From Hyphomicrobiales bacterium (GTDB lineage: Bacteria > Pseudomonadota > Alphaproteobacteria > Rhizobiales > Beijerinckiaceae), in assembly GCA_930633495.1 (NCBI GenBank), contig CAKNFJ010000001.1, positions 372,001-436,000 of the forward strand: DNA of 64,000 nucleotides, given 5' to 3'. Each line of letters opens with the position of its first letter. Positions within the stretch are counted from its first letter, which is position 1. Under the pieces are notes generated by a model. The model ran no database searches. It was not told the DNA's origin and worked only from the letters and a program-made list of their open reading frames with translations. Positions 25,713-33,702 of this stretch are shown here, piece after piece. Both the position numbers and the translations under genes were made by a program.

Positions 25713-25777
25713 GACCTCATGCGCTAGCCTGACCGAAAGGCCCGCTCAGAAGCCGCAAGATCGAGGGAGGATCGCCG

Positions 25778-26602
25778 ATGACGCGCGCCGGCAGTATCAC
25801 GATGCCGGAAGCCGCCGCGCCTGTCGCCGTGACGCAGGCGACACGTTCGGCGCAGGAGCGCTTCATCGCCATCGATTCCGTGCACAAGGCCTTTTCCATC
25901 CGCAACGGCGGCGAGATGGTGGTCCTCGACAGGATAGACCTCGACATCGCCGAGAACGAATTCGTCTCGCTCATCGGGCGCAGCGGCTGCGGCAAGACCA
26001 CTCTTCTCAACATCATCGCCGGGCTGGACGCGGCGACATCGGGCCGGATCACGATCGCGGGGCGGCCGGTGACCGGCCCTGGCCAGGGCCAGGGCGTGGT
26101 TTTCCAGCAGCACGCCCTGTTCCCCTGGCTCACGGCAGCCGGAAACGTCGCCTTCGGCTTCCGCAACGCGGCCTTGTCCCGCCAGGAACGGCGGGAGCGC
26201 AGCCTGGATCTCCTGCGCCTCGTCGGGCTGGAGGCCGCGGCCGACAAATATCCGCGCGAGATGTCGGGCGGCATGCAGCAGCGGGTCTCGATCGCCCGCG
26301 CGCTCGCCCTCGACCCCCAGATCCTGCTGATGGACGAGCCGTTCGGCGCGCTCGACGAATTGACCCGGATCGAACTGCAGCAGGAGTTGCTGCGCATCTG
26401 GCAGGCGCGGCGCAAGACCGTCGTCTTCGTCACCCATTCGATCGACGAAGCGCTGCTGCTCTCGGACCGGATCGTGCTGCTCGCGCCCAACCCCGGCCGC
26501 ATCCAGCGGATCTTCGATGTCCCGATGCCGCGGCCGCGCTCGCGCACCGGCAGCAGCTTCAACGCGCTCTACGAAGAAATCTGGAGCGAGCTGTCGTCAT
26601 GA
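25778..26602 (+). CDS. ABC transporter ATPase (SsuB/TauB-like)
   Basis: A 274-residue ATPase with Walker A GRSGCGKTT (67-75), Q-loop FQQHALFPWLTA, signature MSGGMQQRV, Walker B ILLMDEPFGALDE and H-loop THSIDEAL. These features define the nitrate/sulfonate/taurine importer group. The start at 25778 has GGGAGGA at good spacing. It is the first gene of the rightward operon and overlaps the following permease by four bases. It energises the two permeases encoded next; it is not the expected type of ATPase for the CUT1 sugar permeases at 19594-21356. Confidence 0.92.
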   Translation: MTRAGSITMPEAAAPVAVTQATRSAQERFIAIDSVHKAFSIRNGGEMVVLDRIDLDIAENEFVSLIGRSGCGKTTLLNIIAGLDAATSGRITIAGRPVTGPGQGQGVVFQQHALFPWLTAAGNVAFGFRNAALSRQERRERSLDLLRLVGLEAAADKYPREMSGGMQQRVSIARALALDPQILLMDEPFGALDELTRIELQQELLRIWQARRKTVVFVTHSIDEALLLSDRIVLLAPNPGRIQRIFDVPMPRPRSRTGSSFNALYEEIWSELSS

Positions 26603-27390
26603 ATGCCCGGCTCGCCCGCGCTGCAACCTCGGTGACGCTGGTGGTGGTAACGCTGGCGGCCTGGGAACTCGCCGTCGACCATGGGTTGCTGAAGGCCTAC
26701 CAGTTTCCGCCGCCGAGCCGGATCGCGCGCGGTTTCGTCGAGCTTTCCGCGACGGGTTTCCCGACCGGCGTTTCGCTCTGGACGCATACGGCGATCACGA
26801 TCTGGCGCGTTCTGCAGGGCTATTTCGCGGCAGTAGCTCTCGCCATCCCGCTCGGTCTGTTGATCGGCGCATTGCCGGTCCTGGACAAGCTGACGGCGCC
26901 GCTGATCGTCTTCTGCCGCTCGGTCGCGACCCTGAGCCTGCTTCCGCTGGTGATCGTCTGGTTCGGCGCCGGCGAACTGACCAAGGTCGTCCTCATCGGC
27001 TATGGCTGCTTCTGGACGATGCTGTCGAACGTCATCGCCGGCGTCCGCTATGTCGATCCGACGCTGCTGAAGGCCGCGCGATCCTTCGGGCTGCGTGGCT
27101 TCGAGCTCTACCGGAGGGTCGTGCTGCCGGCGGCGCTGCCCCGCATCTTCGCCGGCGCCCGCATGGCGCTCGGCGTCGGCTTCATGGTCATCGTCGGCGC
27201 CGAGATGATCGGCACCATCCGGGGTCTGGGCGCCCTGATCATGGAGGCGCGCACCTTCTATCGCAGCGAGATCACCATCATCGGCATGCTGGTGATCGGC
27301 GTGCTCGGCTTCATCATCTCCAGCGGGCTTGCCGCCCTGGAGCGGGCGCTGCTGCCCTGGGCCGGCAATCTCGATCAGGTGCGGCGATGA
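26599..27390 (+). CDS. ABC transporter permease (SsuC/TauC-like), first of two
   Basis: A 263-residue permease with six helices and the ATPase-contact loop VDPTLLKAARSFGLRGFELYRRV. It belongs to the nitrate/sulfonate/taurine type. Two different permease genes follow one ATPase gene here, whereas this transporter type usually has one homodimeric permease, so a heterodimer is likely. It shares ATGA with both neighbours. Confidence 0.9.
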   Translation: MNARLARAATSVTLVVVTLAAWELAVDHGLLKAYQFPPPSRIARGFVELSATGFPTGVSLWTHTAITIWRVLQGYFAAVALAIPLGLLIGALPVLDKLTAPLIVFCRSVATLSLLPLVIVWFGAGELTKVVLIGYGCFWTMLSNVIAGVRYVDPTLLKAARSFGLRGFELYRRVVLPAALPRIFAGARMALGVGFMVIVGAEMIGTIRGLGALIMEARTFYRSEITIIGMLVIGVLGFIISSGLAALERALLPWAGNLDQVRR

Positions 27391-28160
27391 ACGGGCGCGC
27401 CTCTCGCAGCGACGATCTCGTCCTCGGCATCGCGGGCACGCTGGCCGTGCTCGCCCTCTGGGAAGGCGCCGTGCGCAGCGGCCTCGTCGACCGCTCCGTG
27501 TTCCCGAGCCCATCGATCGCGATCGCCGCCGCGGCGGAGCGCCTGACGGCGCGGCAACTCGGAGAGAACCTGTCCTGGAGCCTGCTTCGCGTCTTCTCCG
27601 GGTTCCTCCTCGGCGCGTTCGCCGGCGTCGTGACCGGCATTCTCGCCGGCTGGTACCGCCGCTTCGGCATGGTCGTGAACCCGCTCATCGAGCTGTTGCG
27701 GCCGATCCCGCCGCTCGCATGGATTCCCCTGGCGATCATCTGGTTCGGCCTCGGCGAGCCCTCGAAGTTCTTCATCATCTTCCTCGCCGCCTTCTTTCCC
27801 GTCGTCACCGCGGCCTATCAGGGCATGCGCGGGATCGATCCGCTGCTGCTGCGCGCCGGGCAGATGATGGGACTGAAAGGCGTGTCGCTGCTGCTGCGCG
27901 TCGCCATTCCGGCGGCCGCGCCCGATCTCGCGACCGGGCTGCGCATCGGCTGGGGCCTGAGCTTCGGCGTGCTCGTGGCCGCCGAGCTGATCGCAGCCGA
28001 CAGGGGTCTCGGCTACATGATCATCAACGAACGCAACACCGGCGGCTCGGTCGGCGTCATCATCGTCGGCATCCTGCTCATCGGCGCTTTGAATCTTCTG
28101 ACCGATGCCGCCATCGGAGCCGGAATCCGGCGATGGGTCGGCCGCTGGCACGGCGCCTAG
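27387..28160 (+). CDS. ABC transporter permease (SsuC/TauC-like), second of two
   Basis: A 257-residue permease of the same family, with LRPIPPLAWIPLAIIWFGLGEPSKFF (the typical SsuC core) and the contact loop IDPLLLRAGQMMGLKGVSLL. It is clearly a divergent paralogue of the preceding permease. The start overlaps the upstream stop (ATGA). It is followed after 33 bases by the binding-protein gene. Confidence 0.9.
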   Translation: MNGRASRSDDLVLGIAGTLAVLALWEGAVRSGLVDRSVFPSPSIAIAAAAERLTARQLGENLSWSLLRVFSGFLLGAFAGVVTGILAGWYRRFGMVVNPLIELLRPIPPLAWIPLAIIWFGLGEPSKFFIIFLAAFFPVVTAAYQGMRGIDPLLLRAGQMMGLKGVSLLLRVAIPAAAPDLATGLRIGWGLSFGVLVAAELIAADRGLGYMIINERNTGGSVGVIIVGILLIGALNLLTDAAIGAGIRRWVGRWHGA

Positions 28161-28193
28161 CGGCCTGGGTGACAACCAAGAGGGGAGGATAAG

Positions 28194-29243
28194 ATGAAGG
28201 GACTTCCAGGACTTCTACGGGCCGCGGCCCTCTCCGGGCTGATGACGCTGGCGGCAATGCTGCCGGCGGCGGCGCAAAAGATCGAGACCGACAAGCTGTC
28301 GATCAGCATCGGCCCCGACCTCCCCTTCCTCGTCCACATCGTGGCGAAGGAAAAGGGTTGGTTCGCCGAGGCCGGCTTCAAGAATGTCGAGTTCAAGACC
28401 TTCGCGTCGGGCAATCTCGCGGGCGAGGCGCTGCTGGCCGACCAGATCCAGCTCTGGACGCCCGGCAACCTGCCGCCGGTCTCGATGGCGCATAACGGCG
28501 TGCCGGTCGTGATCCTCGGCACGAATGCGGTCAGCCATGGCCTTGAGAAGATCGTCGTCCGCAAGGATGCGGGCGTGGAGAACCCCGAGGATCTCTACAA
28601 GGTGAAGCTCGGCCTTCTGGTGAGCTCGACCTCCGGCGCGCTGCTCGACAATGTGGCGAAGCGCTACGGCCTGGATGCGAGCAAGATCCAGACCGTCAAC
28701 CTCGCTCCGCCCGAGGCGATGGCGGCCATGGCCAGCAACGAGATCCAGGGCATCGTCTTCTGGGAGCCCTTCCCCTACCGGGCCGTCAAGGAACAGGGCG
28801 CCAAGATCGTCCATAGTGGGACGACCAGCTATTTCGCCAAGAACAAGGGACAGGACGCAGCCGTCTCCAACAACCGCACGATCTGGGTCGCCTCCCAGGA
28901 CTGGGTGCGCAAGAATCCCAACGCCGCCAACGCGCTGGTCAAGGTGCTGCTCAAGGCGCAGGCCTATGTCTCGGATCCCGCCAACAAGGCGGAGGTCCTC
29001 AAGATCTTCTCCGACTTCCAGAAGCAGCCGGTCGAGATGAACGAGGCGCTGCTCGCGGACTATAGCTTCGACGCGAAGGTGGACCGGGCCTATGTCGACG
29101 ACATGGCGGCGATCGTCGGCTTCCTGAAGGCGACCAATCGTATCCCCGGCCAGCCCAAGGACGTGCTGACCTACACCTATACCGCCCCCCTGAAGGCGGT
29201 GAACCCGGCGCTCGTCGCCGTCGAAGGCCAATGGAAGCCCTGA
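28194..29243 (+). CDS. ABC transporter substrate-binding protein (SsuA/NMT1-like)
   Basis: A 349-residue periplasmic binding protein. A signal peptide (about 1-27, cleavage after AAA) precedes an NMT1/SsuA-type fold. GGAGG lies upstream of the ATG. Relatives bind taurine, alkanesulfonates, nitrate, thiamine precursors or aromatic acids. Given the sulfatase operon next door, a sulfonated or sulfated ligand is attractive but unproven. A perfect stem-loop follows the stop. Confidence 0.88.
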   Translation: MKGLPGLLRAAALSGLMTLAAMLPAAAQKIETDKLSISIGPDLPFLVHIVAKEKGWFAEAGFKNVEFKTFASGNLAGEALLADQIQLWTPGNLPPVSMAHNGVPVVILGTNAVSHGLEKIVVRKDAGVENPEDLYKVKLGLLVSSTSGALLDNVAKRYGLDASKIQTVNLAPPEAMAAMASNEIQGIVFWEPFPYRAVKEQGAKIVHSGTTSYFAKNKGQDAAVSNNRTIWVASQDWVRKNPNAANALVKVLLKAQAYVSDPANKAEVLKIFSDFQKQPVEMNEALLADYSFDAKVDRAYVDDMAAIVGFLKATNRIPGQPKDVLTYTYTAPLKAVNPALVAVEGQWKP

Positions 29244-29251
29244 CCTGCCAG

Positions 29252-29283
29252 GCGCGGCGGCATTCACCGCAATGCCGCCGCGC
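29252..29283 (+). terminator. Perfect intercistronic stem-loop after the binding-protein gene
   Basis: GCGCGGCGGCATT (29252-29264) and AATGCCGCCGCGC (29271-29283) form a perfect 13-bp stem with a six-base loop, nine bases after the stop. No T-run follows, so it may work as an mRNA-stabilising or partial-termination hairpin that keeps binding-protein transcripts abundant relative to downstream genes. Confidence 0.65.
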
Positions 29284-29319
29284 GGCCGGTCAGAACCGGA
29301 CGCCCTTTCGCGAGGCACC

Positions 29320-30381
29320 ATGAGCCGCTCTCCTTCGGACAGGATCGCCGTTGCCCTGATCGGCGCGGGCTTCATCGCGGACTATCATGTCGGCGGCCTG
29401 CGGGCGGCCGGCGGGGCGGATGTCGCCGCGCTGGTCGGACGGCGGCGCGAGGCGGCCGAGGCACGGGCCGCCGCGCTCGGCATCGCCCGCGTCGAGACCG
29501 ATTATCGGGTCGTGCTGGACGATCCCGGCATCGATGCCGTGGTGATCGCCTCGCCCGACGACACGCATGAACGCATCGCGATCGACGCGCTCGCCGCCGG
29601 CAAGGCCGTGCTCCTGCAAAAGCCGATGGCGCTCGACAGCAACCAATGCCGCGCCATCCTCAGTGCCGCCGCGCGAGCCTCCGGCTCGCTCAGCGTCAGC
29701 TTCATGCACCGCTACTTTCCCGAGGTGGCCTGGCTGCGGCAGCTCCTCGGCAGCGGCAAGCTGGGAGCGGTCCATTCCGTGAGACTGCGCAACGCCACTC
29801 CCGGTGCCGATTGGGCCGACTGGTTCTTCCGCCCCGGCACTGTCTCGGGCGGCGTCGTGATGCAGCTCGGCGTGCACGGGATCGATCTATGCCGCCACCT
29901 GTTCGGCGAGATCGACGACGTCGAGGCGCGCGCGGCGACCGCGCGGCCGGAACGGCGGCTGGCCGACGGACGGACGATCCGCACCGCTCTCGAGGACACC
30001 GTCGCAGCGACCTACGGCCTGGCGGGCGGCGGCATAGCCAGCCACGAGATGAGCTATACCGAGCGGGCCGGCTGCGACCGCTTCCGCCTCGAACTCTACA
30101 CCGATGCCGGAACGGTCTGGCTGCGCACGGAGCGCGGGGCGGCCGCGATCTTCGCCCCCGATGCGACCGGCACGAGCGGCTGGGTTGCTCCGGCACTCGA
30201 CGACGCCCCGCTCGGACAGGTCCATCACCGCCATTGGCTCGACGTGGTGCGCGGCCTCGCCCCCGCCGACGGCACGGCCGAGGCAGGCCTGCGCTCGGTC
30301 GAGGTCGCCGAGGCGATCTACGAAGCGGCGCAAACGGGGCGGCGCGTACCGGCCGCGGCGGAACAGGTGAAATCGAAATGA
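29320..30381 (+). CDS. Gfo/Idh/MocA-family oxidoreductase
   Basis: A 353-residue NAD(P)-dependent sugar oxidoreductase. The N-terminal Rossmann domain has ALIGAGFIADYHV (about 11-23), and the usual E-K-P catalytic motif is Q-K-P here (VLLQKPMA). The C-terminal alpha/beta domain carries GGVVMQLGVHGIDLCRHLFG with the conserved Asp/His positions. Members oxidise, reduce or epimerise sugars and cyclitols. The start at 29320 has GAGG upstream and fits the family N-terminus. It overlaps the second oxidoreductase by four bases. Confidence 0.88.
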   Translation: MSRSPSDRIAVALIGAGFIADYHVGGLRAAGGADVAALVGRRREAAEARAAALGIARVETDYRVVLDDPGIDAVVIASPDDTHERIAIDALAAGKAVLLQKPMALDSNQCRAILSAAARASGSLSVSFMHRYFPEVAWLRQLLGSGKLGAVHSVRLRNATPGADWADWFFRPGTVSGGVVMQLGVHGIDLCRHLFGEIDDVEARAATARPERRLADGRTIRTALEDTVAATYGLAGGGIASHEMSYTERAGCDRFRLELYTDAGTVWLRTERGAAAIFAPDATGTSGWVAPALDDAPLGQVHHRHWLDVVRGLAPADGTAEAGLRSVEVAEAIYEAAQTGRRVPAAAEQVKSK

Positions 30382-31409
30382 GCCTGCGGATCGCGATCCT
30401 CGGGGTCGCCCATTACCACGCCAATTTCTGGACCCGGGCCTTCCTGACGAGCGAGGGCGTCTCGGTCGCGGGCGCCTGGGATGACGATCCGCAACGCCTC
30501 GAAGCCTTCGCGCGGCAGCACGGCATAGCAGCCCAGCCGAAGCTCGCCGCGCTGCTTGCCGGCAGCGACGCCGTCGCGATCTGTTCGGCGACCAGCGACC
30601 ACCCGGCCCTCATCCGCGCCGCCGCCGAAAAAGGGCTGCCGGTTCTCTGCGAAAAGCCGCTCGGCGCGACGGCGGAGCAATGCGACGCCATCGCGGACAT
30701 CGTCGCGCGGACCGGCATCCGCTTCATGCAGAGCTTCCCGAAGCGCTTCGATCCGATCAATCACGAGATCGCGGCGCTGCTGCGCGACGGCGCCATCGGG
30801 CGCGTCACGCTGGCGCGCGTCCGGCACGGGCATAGCCACGGCTTCGACCCGAATTTCCGCCGGGGATGGTTCGTCGATCCGGCCCAATCGGGCGGCGGCA
30901 CCCTGCTCGACGAAGGCGTGCACGCGGCCGATTTCCTGCGCTGGATGTTCGGCGATCCGGTGAGCGCCTATGCGACGGTCTCCTCGGGCACCTTCGGCCT
31001 GCCCGTCGAGGACACGGCTGCCGCGATCTTCCGCTTCGCGGACGGGATGATCGCCGAGGTCGCCACGAGCTGGGCCTTCACCGCAGCCGACACTTCCATC
31101 GAGATCTATGGCACGGAAGGCACGATCCTGCTCGGCGGGGTTGACATCGCCTCGCGCCCGACGCGCGACCGCGATTTCCTCAGAATCTTTCGCCGCGATG
31201 GCGACGGGGGGCGCTGGAGCACGTCAGCGACGGTGCCGCATTTCAAGACCGGCATCTTCCACGAACATGTCGCCTGGGCCTTCGTCGAAGCGCTGAAAAG
31301 CGGGGAAGCCATGCCCGTCACGCTGGAGGACGGACGCCGCGCCTTCGCGATGATCGATGCGGCGTACCGCTCCGTGCGATCCGGCCGCGCCGAGCCGATC
31401 GCGGCCTGA
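30378..31409 (+). CDS. Gfo/Idh/MocA-family oxidoreductase (second)
   Basis: A 343-residue paralogue with the canonical EKP motif (VLCEKPLG), an N-terminal LGVAHYHANFW in place of the classical GxGxxG, and GGGTLLDEGVHAADFLRWMFG in the second domain. Paired Gfo/Idh/MocA genes often perform an oxidation followed by a reduction on a sugar intermediate. It starts within the upstream stop (ATGA) and lies 23 bases before the SIS gene. Confidence 0.87.
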   Translation: MSLRIAILGVAHYHANFWTRAFLTSEGVSVAGAWDDDPQRLEAFARQHGIAAQPKLAALLAGSDAVAICSATSDHPALIRAAAEKGLPVLCEKPLGATAEQCDAIADIVARTGIRFMQSFPKRFDPINHEIAALLRDGAIGRVTLARVRHGHSHGFDPNFRRGWFVDPAQSGGGTLLDEGVHAADFLRWMFGDPVSAYATVSSGTFGLPVEDTAAAIFRFADGMIAEVATSWAFTAADTSIEIYGTEGTILLGGVDIASRPTRDRDFLRIFRRDGDGGRWSTSATVPHFKTGIFHEHVAWAFVEALKSGEAMPVTLEDGRRAFAMIDAAYRSVRSGRAEPIAA

Positions 31410-31432
31410 CCAGCAGAGAGACGAGCACCGCC

Positions 31433-32446
31433 ATGCCGAGCCAGATGCTCGCCGAAATCTTGTCGATCCCCGATGTCGTCGCGCGCCAGAATGCCGAGAT
31501 GGGGTCGCTCTATCGAGAGATCGGCCACAAGCTGCGCGGAGCGGGATTGCGCGCCGCCATCTCCAATGCGCGCGGCACCTCGGACCACGCCGCGACCTAT
31601 CTGAAATATCTGATGGAGATCGAGATCGGCCTGCCCCTGGCCTCGGTCGGCCCCTCGGTCGCCTCGGTCTATGGTGGAACGCTGAGGCTCGACGGACAGC
31701 TCTGCGTGACGATCTCGCAATCCGGCGCGAGCACCGATCTGGTCATGCTGCAGGAGGCCGCGGCCAAGGCGGACGCGCTGACGTTGGCTCTCGTCAACGA
31801 CGTCGGCTCGCCGATCGCGCAGCGGGCCGCGCTGCTCGCCCCCTTGCATGCCGGGCCGGAGCATGCCGTGGCGGCGACGAAGACCTTCGTCGCCTCACTG
31901 GTGGCAACGGCGACGATCATCGCCGCCTGGAGCGGCAACGACGCGCTTCTCGCAGCGATCGAAGCCCTGCCCGATCCCTTGCGCGAGGCGGTCTCGCAGG
32001 ATTGGTCGCCTGCCCTCGCGGCCGTCGGCGCGGCCTCGTCGATCTTCACCGTATCGCGAGGCCCCGGCCTCGCCGTCGCGGCCGAAGCGGCGCTCAAGTT
32101 CAAGGAAAGCTGCCGCCTGCACGCCGAACCGTTCAGCGCGGCCGAGTTGCGCCACGGCCCCATCGCGCTGCCGGGGCCGGATTTCGCCGCGCTCCTGTTC
32201 GCGCCCCGCGACAAGGGGCGCGCCAGCATCGACGAGGCGGAAGCCGCGCTGCGGCGCACCGGGGCCGCGGTGTTCCGCTGCGACGTCTCGGATGGCGACC
32301 TGCCTCTGGTGCCCGCGCCGCATCCCCTGCTCGATCCGATCTGCCAGATCGCGAGCTTCTATCGTTTCGTCGAACAGGTCGCACAGAAGCGCGGGCTCGA
32401 CCCGGATCGGCCGCCCCATCTCAGCAAGGTCACGGTGACACAATGA
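31433..32446 (+). CDS. Double SIS-domain sugar isomerase / deaminase (NagB-II / GlmS C-terminus-like)
   Basis: A 337-residue protein equal to the isomerase half of GlmS, without the glutaminase domain. Motifs: ARGTSDHAA, SQSGASTD (phosphate-binding Ser/Thr loop), AATKTF and EAALKFKESCRLHAEPFSAAELRHGP. Stand-alone proteins of this type act as glucosamine-6-phosphate deaminases (NagB-II) or as AgaS/FrlB-like deglycases. The kinase gene ten bases downstream could make its phosphorylated substrate. The context thus points to amino-sugar catabolism ending in a glycolytic sugar phosphate. Confidence 0.83.
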   Translation: MPSQMLAEILSIPDVVARQNAEMGSLYREIGHKLRGAGLRAAISNARGTSDHAATYLKYLMEIEIGLPLASVGPSVASVYGGTLRLDGQLCVTISQSGASTDLVMLQEAAAKADALTLALVNDVGSPIAQRAALLAPLHAGPEHAVAATKTFVASLVATATIIAAWSGNDALLAAIEALPDPLREAVSQDWSPALAAVGAASSIFTVSRGPGLAVAAEAALKFKESCRLHAEPFSAAELRHGPIALPGPDFAALLFAPRDKGRASIDEAEAALRRTGAAVFRCDVSDGDLPLVPAPHPLLDPICQIASFYRFVEQVAQKRGLDPDRPPHLSKVTVTQ

Positions 32447-32456
32447 GCACGCCCCG

Positions 32457-33443
32457 ATGACGGCGCTCGTTTCCGACATCGGCGGCACGAACACCAGGCT
32501 GGGACTCGTCGAGAACGGCCAGCTCGTATCGTCGACGCTGCGCAGCTTCGCCAACAGGGATTTCGCCGACTACGAGAGCGTCCTCGACACCTATCTCGGT
32601 GAGCTCGGCCAACGGCGGCTGGACGCCTGCTGCGTCGCCCTCGCCGGCCTCCCGACCGCCGACGGAGCGGAACTCACCAACCACGACTGGATCGTGTCTC
32701 GGGCCGGCGTGCGCGCTGCGACGGGCGCGGCCTCCATCGGCTTCATCAACGACTTCGAGGCTTTGGGCTATTCCCTCATCGCCCCGGAACGTCTCGATAC
32801 GCGCGTGGTGTTCGCCGCGGCCGGGCCGACACCTGCGAACGGAACGCGCATGGTCCTGGGCGCCGGCACGGGCTTCAACGCCGCAGCCTGCTTCCGGCCA
32901 GCCTTCGGAACGGTGCCCCATGTCGCCGCGGCGGAATGCGGCCACACGACGCTGGCGATCGAAGGCGAGGAGGAATGCCGTCTCCAGCGCGCCCTGGCGG
33001 CGGGCCGCGGCCGCGCCTCGGTCGAACGGGCGCTCTCCGGCAACGGGTTGCGCGAGATCTATGCATGGGTCTGCGAGCGCGACGGCCGCCCGGGCAACGC
33101 GGCGACGGGCGCAGAGATTTCAGCCGGCGCGATCGCACGAAGCGACGAACAGGCCGTCGCGGCCGTCGAGATCTTCCTGCGCCTGCTCGGGCGCGTCGCG
33201 GGCGATCTCGCCCTCGTCTTCCTGCCGCATGGCGGCATCTATCTGTCCGGCGGCGTCTGCCGGGCCCTCGCCCCGCTCATCGTCGGAACAAGCGTGTTCC
33301 GCGACGCCTTCCATGCCAAGGGCCGCATGAGCTCATCCATGTCGGATTTCAGCGCCCATCTCCTGCTCGACGATCGCGCGGCCTTGCAGGGCTGCGTCGC
33401 GTGGCTGCGGATCGCCGCGCAAGCGGAAGGGGCTCCGGGTTAG
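32457..33443 (+). CDS. Glucokinase-family sugar kinase
   Basis: A 328-residue kinase of the Glk family (actin-like ATPase fold). The N-terminus reads VSDIGGTNTRLGLV (phosphate 1 motif), with INDFEALGYS, LGAGTGFNAA, AAECGHTTLA and HGGIYLSGGVC further on. Such enzymes phosphorylate glucose or related hexoses at C6. Its position next to the SIS protein suggests glucosamine or a derivative as substrate. It is the last gene of the rightward operon. Confidence 0.85.
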   Translation: MTALVSDIGGTNTRLGLVENGQLVSSTLRSFANRDFADYESVLDTYLGELGQRRLDACCVALAGLPTADGAELTNHDWIVSRAGVRAATGAASIGFINDFEALGYSLIAPERLDTRVVFAAAGPTPANGTRMVLGAGTGFNAAACFRPAFGTVPHVAAAECGHTTLAIEGEEECRLQRALAAGRGRASVERALSGNGLREIYAWVCERDGRPGNAATGAEISAGAIARSDEQAVAAVEIFLRLLGRVAGDLALVFLPHGGIYLSGGVCRALAPLIVGTSVFRDAFHAKGRMSSSMSDFSAHLLLDDRAALQGCVAWLRIAAQAEGAPG

Positions 33444-33525
33444 CATACGCAAGAGGCACGAAACCGGCCCCGAGGCAGGTTTGGAGCAGTCCAAAAAAGC
33501 GGAACATTCTTGCGGATGAAAATGG

Positions 33526-33600
33526 TGGCGCGGTCTACGGGAATCGAACCCGTCTTCCCAGCGTGAAAGGCTGGTGTCCTAACCGATAGACGAAGACCGC
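33526..33600 (-). tRNA. tRNA-Glu (anticodon UUC)
   Basis: Read leftward from 33600, the 7-bp acceptor arms GCGGTCT/AGACCGC, the anticodon stem CCAGC/GCTGG around loop CTTTCAC (anticodon TTC) and the T-arm GGTTCGATTCC are all present. The body ends at discriminator G (33529) and the CCA end is encoded (33528-33526), followed by a second CCA. This gives tRNA-Glu(UUC). No integrase or phage gene flanks it. Confidence 0.97.
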
Positions 33601-33702
33601 TTTGCCGCGAACTGCATGGGTTCGTGCCGAAGCGGGGCGAGGTATAGTGGCAGGCCCGCCGCTCCGCAAGCACTCGTTCACAAGAAATGTGGACGATTTC
33701 GC

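Noticed and set aside
33526..33600. tRNA-Glu as an integration site
   Set aside because: No integrase, no direct repeat of the tRNA end nearby and no composition change on either side.
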